DNA from: an uncultured Ruminococcus sp.
GTDB taxonomy: Bacteria > Bacillota > Clostridia > Oscillospirales > Acutalibacteraceae
Direction: 5' to 3'
NCBI GenBank assembly: GCA_902776975.1
Contig: CACYSI010000003.1
Coordinates: 28,915-92,914, forward strand
Length of the DNA: 64,000 nucleotides
Position 1 is the first letter of the stretch. Each line of letters opens with the position of its first letter. The position numbers and the translations under genes are program-made. The notes under the pieces are model-generated. The model saw only the letters and a list, made by a program, of their open reading frames with translations, was not told the origin of the DNA and did not search any database. Below, piece after piece: positions 34,911 through 43,032 of the stretch.

Positions 34911-35075
34911 GCAGACTTTGATGTGTGCGAAAAAAGACGCACGCGTCCCCGCCGAGTAATTATCGGCGAACTTCGATGTGTGCGAGTTAAGACGCACGCG
35001 TCCCAGCTGAGTAATTATCGGCATACTTTTATGTGCGCGGATAAAGACGCACGCGTCCGACGTCCGTGACGGAGG
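34911..35075 (+). repeat. 55-bp tandem triplicate between rplJ and rplL
   Basis: TCGGC starts at 34911, 34966 and 35021, exactly 55 bp apart. Each unit contains GTGTGCG (GTGCGCG in the third), a 6-9 nt spacer and GACGCACGCGTCC, giving a hairpin of five to seven pairs. The units differ at several loop and flank positions but keep the pairing parts. They lie in the rplJ-rplL transcript, where L10 and L12 need very different output levels. Confidence 0.85.
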
Positions 35076-35143
35076 GTTGCCCTTCGGCAGCACTCTGTAA
35101 TCATTACAAAATCTACTACTTTTATAATTGGAGGTAAATTAAA

Positions 35144-35521
35144 ATGGCATCTGAGAAGATTACTGCTATTATTGAAGAATTAAAGACACTCACAGTGCTC
35201 GAGCTCTCCGACCTCGTACACGCTGTTGAGGAAGAGTTCGGCGTTTCCGCCGCTGCTGCTGTAGCTGTTGCAGGTCCTGTTGACGCAGGCGCAGGCGCTG
35301 CTGCCGCTCAGACTGAGTTTGACGTTATCCTTAAGAGCCCGGGCGCCGGCAAGATCGCTGTTATCAAGGTTGTTCGTGAGATCACCGGTCTGGGTCTGAA
35401 AGAGGCTAAGGCTCTGGTTGACGGCGCTCCCAAGCCCATCAAGGAGCAGGTATCCGAGGATGAGGCTAACTCTATCAAGGCTAAGCTCGAAGAGGCAGGC
35501 GCTGAGGTCGAGGTTAAATAA
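35144..35521 (+). CDS. rplL: Ribosomal protein L7/L12
   Basis: Ribosomal stalk protein (125 aa). It has the N-terminal dimerisation helix ([19 protein letters not shown]), an alanine-rich hinge ([20 protein letters not shown]) and the globular C-terminus ([38 protein letters not shown]). GGAGGTAA precedes the start. A strong terminator follows directly; rpoB does not. Confidence 0.97.
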   Translation: MASEKITAIIEELKTLTVLELSDLVHAVEEEFGVSAAAAVAVAGPVDAGAGAAAAQTEFDVILKSPGAGKIAVIKVVREITGLGLKEAKALVDGAPKPIKEQVSEDEANSIKAKLEEAGAEVEVK

Positions 35522-35542
35522 TCATTTTAACTCGTTTACAAG

Positions 35543-35572
35543 AGGAGTGGACATCTGTCCGCTCCTTTTTTT
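35543..35572 (+). terminator. Strong terminator after rplL
   Basis: AGGAGTGGAC pairs with GTCCGCTCCT around ATCT, followed by a run of T residues. Confidence 0.88.
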
Positions 35573-35641
35573 GCGTCTATCCGCGCGATGGGGGAGTATG
35601 GCTCTCAGGAGGTGACCCTGCATGGCGTATCCGACAGTGAC

Positions 35642-36394
35642 TCATTCGCCCTTGAACGCCTGAGCCAGATATTTATCGAAGCAAGCGCCGAACATATTGC
35701 AGGGGATATTGTGTCTGCCGAAGCCCATCTCAAGCAGTTTGCAGTACTTTCTTTCTATAACTAATTTCATCTCATAATTATTGTGTCCCTCTCTGAGTCT
35801 GTCTATGATAAGCTGCTTAGCAGAAAAGTTCTCTGTTTTATAATCAGTCCCGGCGAACAGATTAAGATACGCTACAACGTCGTTAAGCTGATACAGCTCG
35901 TTTTCTGTGAGGTCTGCTGAGTCCGAAGCATTATATGAAATGACTGAAATGACGTCATCCGAGCTTGCTCGGCTTTGATCCGCGCTGAGCGCGTCTTCAT
36001 CGTACTCTTTTTCATATTCATATTCATTTTCATATTCTTGGTCTTCTTCGTATTCTTCATCATCTTCTTTTTGGCATCTTGCGCATCCGTTTTGTGCGTT
36101 TGTATGCGTTTCGCATTTGTCCTTATTCTTATGCCACCTTGCCTGAGCCGCTGTCTTAGCCGCCTTGCTGCGCGTCTCGCAGGTCTGAGCGTACTTCTCA
36201 AAGTCACGGTCTATCTGCTCGGACATCATCCCGAACAGTACATCCAAAGTCATGTTCTCGCTGAAATCCGGCAGAGAGCCGTCCTCGGCATAGTCCATCA
36301 GAGCTATCATCAGCCGCCCGATATCCTCTGCAGACATCTTTTTCAGATGCTTGAAGTTGTCAAGATACAGATACACAGCCTTAGGCTTTTTCAT
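35642..36394 (-). CDS. Phage-replication-like protein (DUF6291 N-terminus, phage-type C-terminal domain)
   Basis: Protein of 250 aa. The N-terminal part (AVYLYLDNFKHLKKMSAEDIG, LPDFSENMTLDVLFGMM, FEKYAQTCETRSKAAKTAAQ) resembles the DUF6291 family of prophage regions. A low-complexity acidic linker (about residues 115-150, Glu/Asp/Tyr) leads to a C-terminal domain (DVVAYLNLFAGTDYKT, LIIDRLREGHNNYEMKLVIE, MFGACFDKYLAQ) that looks like the conserved C-terminus of phage replisome organisers. No other phage gene lies nearby, so it is an orphan. The start at 36394 has GGAGG at good spacing; ATGs 2 and 8 codons upstream are alternatives. Confidence 0.65.
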   Translation of the reverse strand: MKKPKAVYLYLDNFKHLKKMSAEDIGRLMIALMDYAEDGSLPDFSENMTLDVLFGMMSEQIDRDFEKYAQTCETRSKAAKTAAQARWHKNKDKCETHTNAQNGCARCQKEDDEEYEEDQEYENEYEYEKEYDEDALSADQSRASSDDVISVISYNASDSADLTENELYQLNDVVAYLNLFAGTDYKTENFSAKQLIIDRLREGHNNYEMKLVIERKYCKLLEMGFGRHNIPCNMFGACFDKYLAQAFKGE

Positions 36395-36508
36395 GTACAT
36401 TCCTCCTTTTCTTTTCAAAAATGAGGGTATAAAAGAAAAAGTTGCATACTTTTATGCAACCGAATAAAAATAATTTTTGGGGAGATAATATCTTCGGGAG
36501 ATGATGAT

Positions 36509-36847
36509 ATGAACGATGATCGCAAAAGATCGGATAATAACACAGCAAAGGAGCTGCCGGGAGCTAACATAGCAGGCGTGCCGATAGATGAGCCTGACGC
36601 GGGAGTATCGGCGCCGTCTGAGGACGGGGGAGAGCCCTATATCCCGAGACACCTTGCCGGTGACGGCGAGAGACGCGATGAGGGCGTCGGCGTGCCGGGA
36701 GGCGGCGCCTATATCCCTCAGCCCGACGGTACTAATATCGCACCCAACGGAGCCGTGATACGCAACCCGTGGTCACAGCAGCCCGAGATAAAGCCCGACT
36801 ATGAGTACACCGACGAGCAGCAGGATTATGATTTGTTGATTATGTGA
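36509..36847 (+). CDS. Hypothetical disordered protein, 112 aa
   Basis: Hydrophilic protein rich in Pro, Gly, Asp and Glu with no predicted fold: repeated short motifs PYIPRHLAGDG and AYIPQPDGTN, then IRNPWSQQPEIKPDYEYTDE. GGGAGATGATGAT precedes the ATG. I do not recognise it. It is divergent from the phage-like gene and followed at once by a repeat block. Composition matches the neighbours, supporting a real gene. Confidence 0.5.
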   Translation: MNDDRKRSDNNTAKELPGANIAGVPIDEPDAGVSAPSEDGGEPYIPRHLAGDGERRDEGVGVPGGGAYIPQPDGTNIAPNGAVIRNPWSQQPEIKPDYEYTDEQQDYDLLIM

Positions 36848-37424
36848 GTAGTTGGCGGTTGGTGGTTGGCAATTGGTAGTTAGGAGTTAGGAGTTAGGAA
36901 TTAGGAATTATGGGAAACGCGTGTCCGCGTTTTGATTTATAATATATAAAAAAGAACGGGCGCATAAGAGCCTTCCCCTCGGGGTTGCGCTAAAGTTGAA
37001 ACAGAACGTCTAAGAGCCTTCCCCTCGGGGGGAAGGTGGCTCGGCTGTGCCGAGTCGGATGAGGGGCTTACGTTTCGGTCAGTATCCGAACTCGGAGGCA
37101 GACAAGCGTTACCGATTATAAATTTGATGCGTGAGCCTCACTGAGTTATTGATATAGCGGAAGGGCTGTCCCCTCATCCGCTTCACGCGACACTTCGTGT
37201 CCGTTCAGCACCTTCCCCCCGAGGGGAAGGCTCTTAATTTCGCTCCGACGCTTGAACAAACCCGAGGGGAAGGCTCTTAATTTCGCTCCGACGCTTGAAC
37301 AAACCCGAGGGGAAGGCTTTTTTCGATTCTGCTCTACGTTCTCTGTTCTCTGACTAACCGCTAACCACTAACTACCAACTACCAACTCCTCATTCCTAAC
37401 TCCTAATTCCTAACTAACAAAAGG
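36846..37424. repeat. Composite repeat: family A/heptad arms enclosing an element B copy
   Basis: The left end is a long run of heptads (GGTTGGC, GGTAGTT, GGAGTTA, GGAATTA) and then AAACGCGTGTCCGCGTTT. The right end is the inverse run (CTAACCA, CTACCAA, CTCATTC, CTAATTC). Between them lies element B plus partial duplications of its ends, including a 43-bp unit repeated from 37236 and 37279. The structure suggests element B sits within, or shares a target with, family A. It fills the 618-bp gap before the hydrogenase operon. Confidence 0.75.
37011..37236. mobile_element. MITE-like inverted-repeat element B
   Basis: The ends TAAGAGCCTTCCCC and GGGGAAGGCTCTTA are inverted. Each arm of ~55-65 bp has an outer palindrome plus an inner hairpin with a different sequence (GGCTCGGC/GCCGAGTC left; CGACACTTCGTGTCCG right). 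The ~110-bp core is the reverse complement of the core at 28403-28620. No coding capacity, so it would depend on a transposase elsewhere. Confidence 0.75.
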
Positions 37425-37448
37425 CGTGCCGTAAAAAGCACGCCTTTT
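37419..37448 (-). terminator. Terminator of the hnd hydrogenase operon
   Basis: AAAAGGCGTGC and GCACGCCTTTT pair perfectly over 11 bp; on the minus strand the stem is followed by TTTTGTTAG. Confidence 0.8.
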
Positions 37449-37465
37449 ATTATATCGACTTTATA

Positions 37466-39205
37466 TCAATATTTCTTTCTCTTTACATAAGAGGTGTGGA
37501 GCAGCTCGTGAGCGATGTGTGAACCGGGCTCGCCGAGGTACTCGTCGTAGATAGCCTTGATCTCGGGGTTGTCATGGCTCTTTCTGTAGGGCAGATCGAG
37601 ATCGTCCTGATACAGAGCCTTTGCTCTGAGAGCCTTGAGGTCTACGAAGTTGCGTACATGACCGGGCTGGATGGGCTGACCGCCGCCGTTTACACAGCCG
37701 CCGGGGCAGCACATGATCTCTACGAACTGATAGTCAGCTTTGCCTGCTCTGATCTTGTCGAGGATGACAGCCGCGTTCTTAAGACCGCTGGCTACAGCTA
37801 CCTTAACGTTCATGCCGGCTACGTCATAGGTAGCCTCCTTGATGCCGTCGGTGCCTCTTACCTCGTTGTAGTCGATCTGCTTGAGGTCCTCGCCTGTCAG
37901 CACATCGGCTACCGTACGCAGAGCAGCCTCCATAACGCCGCCTGTAGCGCCGAAGATGGTGCCGGCGCCGGTACCGATGCCCATGATCGGATCAAAGTTG
38001 TCGTCGGGCAGATCGGTGAACTGTATACCTGCTGTCTTGATCATCTTGGCAAGCTCACGGGTGCTGATGGAGATATCGTTGTCCTGCATACCGTCGCGAC
38101 CCTGATCGTCACGCTTGATCTCAAACTTCTTGGCTACGCAGGGCATTACCGATACGACCACGATATCGTGAGGATCGATGCCTGCCTTCTCGGCGTAGTA
38201 GCTCTTGATCATAGCGCCCTGCATCTGCTGCGGAGATTTACAGGTGGAGAGATGGGGGATGAGGTCGGGATAATAATGCTCACAGAACTTGACCCAGCCG
38301 GGTGAGCAGGAGGTGATCATCGGCAGTACGCCGCCGTTCTTGACTCTCTGGATGAACTCGGTGCCCTCCTCCATGATGGTGAGGTCAGCGCCGAAGTTGG
38401 TATCGAATACCTTATCGAAGCCCAGCATCTTGAGCGCGGATACCATCTTGCCGGTGACTACGGTGCCGATAGGCATACCGAAGCACTCGCCTAAGGTAGC
38501 GCGGATAGAAGGAGCTGTGTGTACTACAACGTGCTTGGTCGGATCGGCAAGAGCCTTGAAGACCTCGGCGGTGTTGTCCTTCTCTACCAGAGCGCCGGTG
38601 GGGCAGACTACGGTACACTGACCGCAGCTCACGCAGCTTACGTCGGCGAGATCCTTGTTGAAGGCGCAGGCGATAGCTGTGTCAAATCCTCTGTTTACAG
38701 CGCCGATGACGCCTACATACTGCTCTTTGCAGGCTGCTACGCAGCGGCGGCAGAGGATACACTTGTTGTTGTTGCGTACGAGGTGCAGTGTGGAGACATC
38801 CTCGTCATAGTGGGTCTCAGCGCCCGCGAACTTCTGCTCGTCTACGCCGTACTCGAGGCAGAGAGTCTGCAGCTCGCAGTTGTCGGAGCGGGGGCAGGAG
38901 AGGCACTTTTTGTCGTGATTCGAGAGCAGAAGCTCAAGAGTAGTCTTGCGGTTCTGTCTGATCTCGGGAGTATTGGTGAAGATCTCGGTGCCGTCTCTGT
39001 CGATGGGATATACGCAGGCGGCTACGAGTGAGCGAGCGCCCTTGACCTCGCACAGACACATACGGCAGGCGCCGATCTCGTTGATGTCCTTCAGGTAGCA
39101 CAGGGTCGGGATCTTGATACCGAACTTGTGGCACGCTTCAAGAATAGTAGTATTCTTTTCAACGGTATAGTCTTTGCCGTTGATTTTGATATTAAGCATT
39201 TCCAT
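37466..39205 (-). CDS. hndD: [FeFe]-hydrogenase catalytic subunit, NAD(P)-linked/bifurcating type
   Basis: Hydrogenase large subunit (579 aa) that reduces protons to H2, using electrons passed through its partner subunits. The N-terminus has a [2Fe-2S] ferredoxin domain (PTLCYLKDINEIGACRMCLC), a His-Cys3 cluster region (SCPRSDNCELQ) and two [4Fe-4S] motifs (CILCRRCVAACKE, CVSCGQCTVVCPTGA). The H-cluster motifs are TSCSPGW, MPCVAKK and EIMCCPGGCVNGGGQP. The start follows AAAGGAG with 8-nt spacing. It is the last gene of hndA-HATPase-hndB-hndC-hndD. Subunit composition matches trimeric/tetrameric bifurcating hydrogenases; bifurcation itself is inferred. Confidence 0.95.
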   Translation of the reverse strand: MEMLNIKINGKDYTVEKNTTILEACHKFGIKIPTLCYLKDINEIGACRMCLCEVKGARSLVAACVYPIDRDGTEIFTNTPEIRQNRKTTLELLLSNHDKKCLSCPRSDNCELQTLCLEYGVDEQKFAGAETHYDEDVSTLHLVRNNNKCILCRRCVAACKEQYVGVIGAVNRGFDTAIACAFNKDLADVSCVSCGQCTVVCPTGALVEKDNTAEVFKALADPTKHVVVHTAPSIRATLGECFGMPIGTVVTGKMVSALKMLGFDKVFDTNFGADLTIMEEGTEFIQRVKNGGVLPMITSCSPGWVKFCEHYYPDLIPHLSTCKSPQQMQGAMIKSYYAEKAGIDPHDIVVVSVMPCVAKKFEIKRDDQGRDGMQDNDISISTRELAKMIKTAGIQFTDLPDDNFDPIMGIGTGAGTIFGATGGVMEAALRTVADVLTGEDLKQIDYNEVRGTDGIKEATYDVAGMNVKVAVASGLKNAAVILDKIRAGKADYQFVEIMCCPGGCVNGGGQPIQPGHVRNFVDLKALRAKALYQDDLDLPYRKSHDNPEIKAIYDEYLGEPGSHIAHELLHTSYVKRKKY

Positions 39206-39223
39206 GTTTCGTACTCCTTTCCC

Positions 39224-41032
39224 TTATTCCTTGATGATAGCCTTGAACTTACAGCTATCCATGCAGGCGCCGCACTTGATACACTTGGAAGAGTCGATCT
39301 TGAACGCGGGTCTCTTCTTGCCCTCGGGGATGTAATCCGTTACGGAGATAGCGCCTACGGGGCACTTGCGCGAGCACAGTGAGCAGCCCATGCAGCTGTC
39401 CTTAACGATCTTGTACTCGAGCAGATCCTTACATACGCCGGCGGGACACTTCTTGTCGATAACGTGAGCCATATACTCGTCACGGAAGAAGTGCAGGGTA
39501 GAGAGTACGGGGTTGGGAGCGGTCTGACCGAGACCGCAGAGTGAGTTGTTCTTGATGTAGTGGCACAGGGACTCCATCTCGTCGAGCAGTTCGGGAGTGC
39601 CTTGACCCTTGGTGATCTTCTCGAGCATCTCGAGAAGTCTCTTGGTACCGATACGGCAGGGAGTACACTTACCGCAGCTCTCATCGACGGTGAACTCGAG
39701 GAAGAACTTGGCTATGTCTACCATACAGTCGGTCTCGTCCATTACGATAAGTCCGCCTGAGCCCATCATGGAGCCGATAGCGAGCAGGTTATCGTAGTCT
39801 ATCTCTATATCGAGGTGCTCAGCGGGGATACAGCCGCCGGAGGGGCCGCCTGTCTGAGCTGCCTTGAACTTCTTGCCGCCGGGGATGCCGCCGCCGATCT
39901 CTTCGATGATGGTGCGCAGGGTGGTGCCCATGGGTACCTCGACCAGACCTGTGTGGTTGATCTTGCCGCCTAAGGCGAATACCTTGGTGCCCTTAGACTT
40001 CTCTGTGCCCATAGAGGCAAACCAGTCGGCGCCCTTTAAGATGATCTGGGGGATGTTGGCGTAGGTCTCAACGTTGTTGAGTGTAGTGGGCTTCCTGTAC
40101 AGACCCTTGACAGCGGGGAACGGGGGACGGGGACGAGGCTCGCCGCGCTTGCCCTCGATAGACGTCATCAGAGCTGTCTCCTCACCGCAGACGAAAGCGC
40201 CCGCGCCGAGACGGATCTTGATGTCAAAGTCAAAGCCTGTGCCGAAGATATCCTTACCGAGCAGGCCGTACTCATGAGCCTGGTCGATAGCGATCTGCAG
40301 ACGCTTAACGGCGATAGGATACTCAGCTCTTACATATATGTAGCCCTGGCTCGCGCCGATAGCGTAGCCCGCGATAGCCATAGCCTCGAGTACAACGTGG
40401 GGGTCGCCCTCGAGTACCGAACGGTCCATGAACGCGCCGGGGTCGCCCTCGTCGGCGTTACAGCAAACATACTTCTGGTCGGCGTCGTTGCCGCGGGCGA
40501 ATTTCCACTTAAGACCAGTGGGGAAGCCCGCGCCGCCTCTGCCTCTCAGACCTGAGTCGAGCATGGTCTGGATGACCTCGTCGGGGGTCATCTCTGTCAG
40601 AGCCTTACCGAGAGCGGCATAGCCGTCCTGAGCGATGTAGTCGTCGATCTTCTCGGGGTCGATGACGCCGCAGTTGCGCAGAGCTACACGCTTCTGCTTC
40701 TCATAGAAGGCGGTCTTGTTAAGGGACTTGATGGTGTCGTCCTGTACTGTCTCCTGATATAAGAGACGGGTAACGATACGACCCTTGTTGAGATGCTCCT
40801 CAACGATCTCGGGCACGTCCTCGATCTTGACCATCGAGTAGAAGGAGCCCTCGGGGTATACTACCATGATCGGGCCTAAGGCGCACAGACCGAAGCAGCC
40901 AGTGGTGATGACGTTGACTTCCTTATCAAGACCCTTAAGGGCAAGCTCTTCTTTGAGCTTTTCAGCTATCTTTAAGCTGTTTGAGGAGGTACAGCCGGTA
41001 CCGCCGCAAACAAGCACGTTAGAACGATACAT
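39224..41032 (-). CDS. hndC: NuoF-like flavoprotein subunit of the hydrogenase
   Basis: Protein of 602 aa that exchanges electrons with NAD(P)H. The N-terminal ~100 residues are a thioredoxin-like [2Fe-2S] domain (CGGTGCTSS and GCFGLCALGP). The NuoF core binds FMN and NADH (GRGGAGFPTGLKW, CNADEGDPGAFMDRS) and a [4Fe-4S] cluster (ESCGKCTPCRIGTKR). A C-terminal two-cluster ferredoxin domain (CMGCSLCSRKCPVGA, CIKCGACMDSCKFKA) follows. Domain order equals HydB/HndC of clostridial hydrogenases. Translated 18 nt before hndD. Confidence 0.94.
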   Translation of the reverse strand: MYRSNVLVCGGTGCTSSNSLKIAEKLKEELALKGLDKEVNVITTGCFGLCALGPIMVVYPEGSFYSMVKIEDVPEIVEEHLNKGRIVTRLLYQETVQDDTIKSLNKTAFYEKQKRVALRNCGVIDPEKIDDYIAQDGYAALGKALTEMTPDEVIQTMLDSGLRGRGGAGFPTGLKWKFARGNDADQKYVCCNADEGDPGAFMDRSVLEGDPHVVLEAMAIAGYAIGASQGYIYVRAEYPIAVKRLQIAIDQAHEYGLLGKDIFGTGFDFDIKIRLGAGAFVCGEETALMTSIEGKRGEPRPRPPFPAVKGLYRKPTTLNNVETYANIPQIILKGADWFASMGTEKSKGTKVFALGGKINHTGLVEVPMGTTLRTIIEEIGGGIPGGKKFKAAQTGGPSGGCIPAEHLDIEIDYDNLLAIGSMMGSGGLIVMDETDCMVDIAKFFLEFTVDESCGKCTPCRIGTKRLLEMLEKITKGQGTPELLDEMESLCHYIKNNSLCGLGQTAPNPVLSTLHFFRDEYMAHVIDKKCPAGVCKDLLEYKIVKDSCMGCSLCSRKCPVGAISVTDYIPEGKKRPAFKIDSSKCIKCGACMDSCKFKAIIKE

Positions 41033-41042
41033 ATAGTCCTCC

Positions 41043-41414
41043 TTATCTTGTGGCTGTTCCGATAGTATACTCGGAAACTACGTTATGATTTACGAGGTGG
41101 TCGTTTACAACCTTGACCGCCTTTTCGGGAGTCATCTTGACGTAAGTGACCTTGTCCTCGCCGGGGATCTCGATCTCTACTACAGGCTCATACTGGCAAA
41201 TGCCGATGCAGCCTGTCTGTGTGACTGTGACGTCCTTGAGACCGCGCTTAGCGATCTCTTCTACAAAGGCGTTGAGAACGGGACGCGCGCCCGCCGCGAT
41301 ACCGCAGGTAGCCATACCGACGAGCACTCTCGCGGCATTGGGGTTCTCTTTTCTCATGTTGATCTCAGCCTGCGCTCTGTCTCTGATCGCCTTTAACTCA
41401 GCTAAAGATTTCAA
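41043..41414 (-). CDS. hndB: Thioredoxin-like [2Fe-2S] subunit (HndB type)
   Basis: Small electron-transfer protein (123 aa) with a [2Fe-2S] thioredoxin-like fold: VGMATCGIAAGARPVL and TQTGCIGICQYEPVVEI supply four cysteines. The C-terminal KVTYVKMTPEKAVKVVNDHL is typical of the family. Its start overlaps the HATPase gene by 4 nt (ATGA). It belongs to the NAD(P)-linked hydrogenase operon. Confidence 0.9.
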   Translation of the reverse strand: MKSLAELKAIRDRAQAEINMRKENPNAARVLVGMATCGIAAGARPVLNAFVEEIAKRGLKDVTVTQTGCIGICQYEPVVEIEIPGEDKVTYVKMTPEKAVKVVNDHLVNHNVVSEYTIGTATR

Positions 41415-41965
41415 TTTTCTGCACCTCCATATATGTTTTGGGTATTTTCTTCAAGATATTGTCCGATCCATTCGAGCACGTCCGGGTTGTCGAGGCTCAC
41501 GTCGCCGAGCACCTCTCTGAGCTCTCTCGTATCGAGGGTGAAGCTCCCCTTGTCGGCGCTGTGCGTAAAGATAAAGTCTATCTGCGGGTTGCACTGTATC
41601 AGTATCTTTACGGTGGAGTTGATGTCCCCTAAGGGTGTCATATCCACATGGCTCTTGACATACGAGGCTGTGGTGGTAGTACCTTCGCCTACCTTGCTCT
41701 GTATATCAAAGCTGCCTCCCGTCTGCTCAGCGCTGAGCTTGAACAGCGGTACTCCCAGCCCGACCTTGCGCGTGGTGCGCGTGGTGAAGAACGGATCTAT
41801 GACCTGCCTGACCTGATCCTCGGTCATGCCGCAGCCGTTATCGGCTATCACAATGGTCAGACGGTCTTCTTTGTCGCTTTCCTCAACGGTTATGCGTACA
41901 AGATCAGCCTCGGCTCTCACCGAGTTCTGAGCTACGTCCATAACGTTGAGACTCAGCTCCCTCAT
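41411..41965 (-). CDS. Stand-alone histidine-kinase-like ATPase in the hydrogenase operon
   Basis: Protein of 184 aa made of a GHKL (Bergerat) ATPase domain without a histidine phosphotransfer or sensor domain. The N box is LNVMDVAQNSVRAEA, the G1 box IADNGCGM and the G2 box RKVGLGVPLFK. The C-terminal ~70 residues add a separate small domain (LGDINSTVKILIQCNPQIDF). Overlapping starts couple it to hndA and hndB. Such genes occur in clostridial hydrogenase operons; the phosphorylated target, if any, is unknown. Confidence 0.82.
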   Translation of the reverse strand: MRELSLNVMDVAQNSVRAEADLVRITVEESDKEDRLTIVIADNGCGMTEDQVRQVIDPFFTTRTTRKVGLGVPLFKLSAEQTGGSFDIQSKVGEGTTTTASYVKSHVDMTPLGDINSTVKILIQCNPQIDFIFTHSADKGSFTLDTRELREVLGDVSLDNPDVLEWIGQYLEENTQNIYGGAEN

Positions 41966-42465
41966 TATGCTTCCTTATACTTAGCGAGGATAGAGGGTAC
42001 GTCGTCAGCTACCAGTCTGCCGTAAACGTCGTCGTTGACGGTGATGACGGGAGCCAGACCGCAGGCGCCGATGCAGCGGCAGGCAGTCAGAGAGAACTCG
42101 CCGTCGGCGGTGCACTCCTCAGCCTCGATGCCGAGCTCACTCGACAGACGGTTGAGTACGTCGCCCGAGCCCTTTACATAGCAGGCTGTACCTAAACAAA
42201 CGCTGATGTTGTACTTGCCCTTGGGTGACAGGGCAAACTGGCTGTAGAAGGTGGCTACTCCGTATACCTCGTCTACGGGCACATCCAGACCCTCCGCGAT
42301 CATAGTCTGAACCTCGATCGGCAGATATCCGTAGATATCCTGCGCCTCCTGCAGTACGGGCATTACCGCGCCGGGATCATCCCTGTGCTTGGCGATAACT
42401 TCCTTGAGCTGAGCTTCCTGCTCGGGAGTTCCGTTAAAAGGCAGACTGCTGATTTTCTTAAGCAT
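41965..42465 (-). CDS. hndA: NuoE-like [2Fe-2S] subunit of the hydrogenase
   Basis: Protein of 166 aa with the NuoE/HndA pattern: MPVLQEAQDIYGYLP, VYGVATFYSQFALSPKGKY, then the [2Fe-2S] cysteines in CLGTACYVKG and CRCIGACGLAPVITVN. It links the NuoF-like subunit to the cluster chain. First gene of the operon, with AAGGAGG upstream and a promoter about 100 bp before it. Confidence 0.93.
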   Translation of the reverse strand: MLKKISSLPFNGTPEQEAQLKEVIAKHRDDPGAVMPVLQEAQDIYGYLPIEVQTMIAEGLDVPVDEVYGVATFYSQFALSPKGKYNISVCLGTACYVKGSGDVLNRLSSELGIEAEECTADGEFSLTACRCIGACGLAPVITVNDDVYGRLVADDVPSILAKYKEA

Positions 42466-42568
42466 TTTAATTCCTCCTTAATAGAAAAATTATGTAAGTT
42501 GAATTTCAGCGATAATTCACTCGCGTGATTTGCCGTCCTGCAAATTCACACTCTATACATACACATAT

Positions 42569-42597
42569 AATATAACACAAAGAGGTTGAATTGTCTA
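42569..42597 (-). promoter_or_regulatory. Probable sigma-A promoter of the hnd operon
   Basis: On the minus strand TAGACA (42597-42592) and TATATT (42574-42569) have a 17-bp spacer. The rest of 42600-42790 is AT-rich and I see no further clear signal in it. Confidence 0.6.
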
Positions 42598-42796
42598 TAA
42601 ATTAACGCAAATTTTTCGTGCAAAAAGCGGTAAAAAACATAGATTTTTACAGGCTTTTTGGTTAGTTGTGGCTAACTGTTTGCCCAATTTTGACCCCTTG
42701 ACCGAATTAGTTTAAGACAATAGTCTTTTAATTCTGTATCAGAATAATATCCTGCAAAAAACTTCACCTTTTGCAAGTTTTAAAGCGTTAAAGCGT

Positions 42797-43006
42797 ATAC
42801 AATTAGGAATTAGGAAATAGGAATGAGGAATTATGGGAAACGCTAAGCATCCCTTTCCTAAGGGAGGTGCCCGACAGGGCGGAGGGTTGACGCATTTTAT
42901 TCAACAACCCCCAGTCACCGGTAATCGGTAACCGTTCTCCGTACAATCGGGTGCGGGTGTCCCGCCAACAATTCCTAAGTCCTAATTCCTAATTCCTAAT
43001 TAAATA
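42797..43006 (+). repeat. Hairpin repeat family A with an insert
   Basis: Left array of GGAATTA/GGAATGA heptads, then GGGAAACGCTAAGC. Next comes CCCTTTCCTAAGGGAGGTGC, resembling the stem after putP (50749-50776), then CGGTAATCGGTAACCG and GTGCGGGTGTCCCGCC, and the inverse heptad array. It lies between the PHP gene terminator and the hnd promoter region. Confidence 0.8.
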
Positions 43007-43032
43007 AGACCGCCTGCATCTGCAAAGCGGTC
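43004..43032 (-). terminator. Terminator after the PHP gene
   Basis: GACCGC/GCGGTC with an inner TGCA/TGCA pairing; on the minus strand TTATTTAATT follows. The stem overlaps the PHP stop codon. Confidence 0.65.

Noticed and set aside
34911-35075. CRISPR array
   Set aside because: The 55-bp units are contiguous repeats without unique spacers and no cas genes are present. The same applies to the 18-bp and 127-bp arrays.
35642-36847. Integrated prophage
   Set aside because: Only one phage-like gene is present; no integrase, structural genes or attachment repeats were seen.
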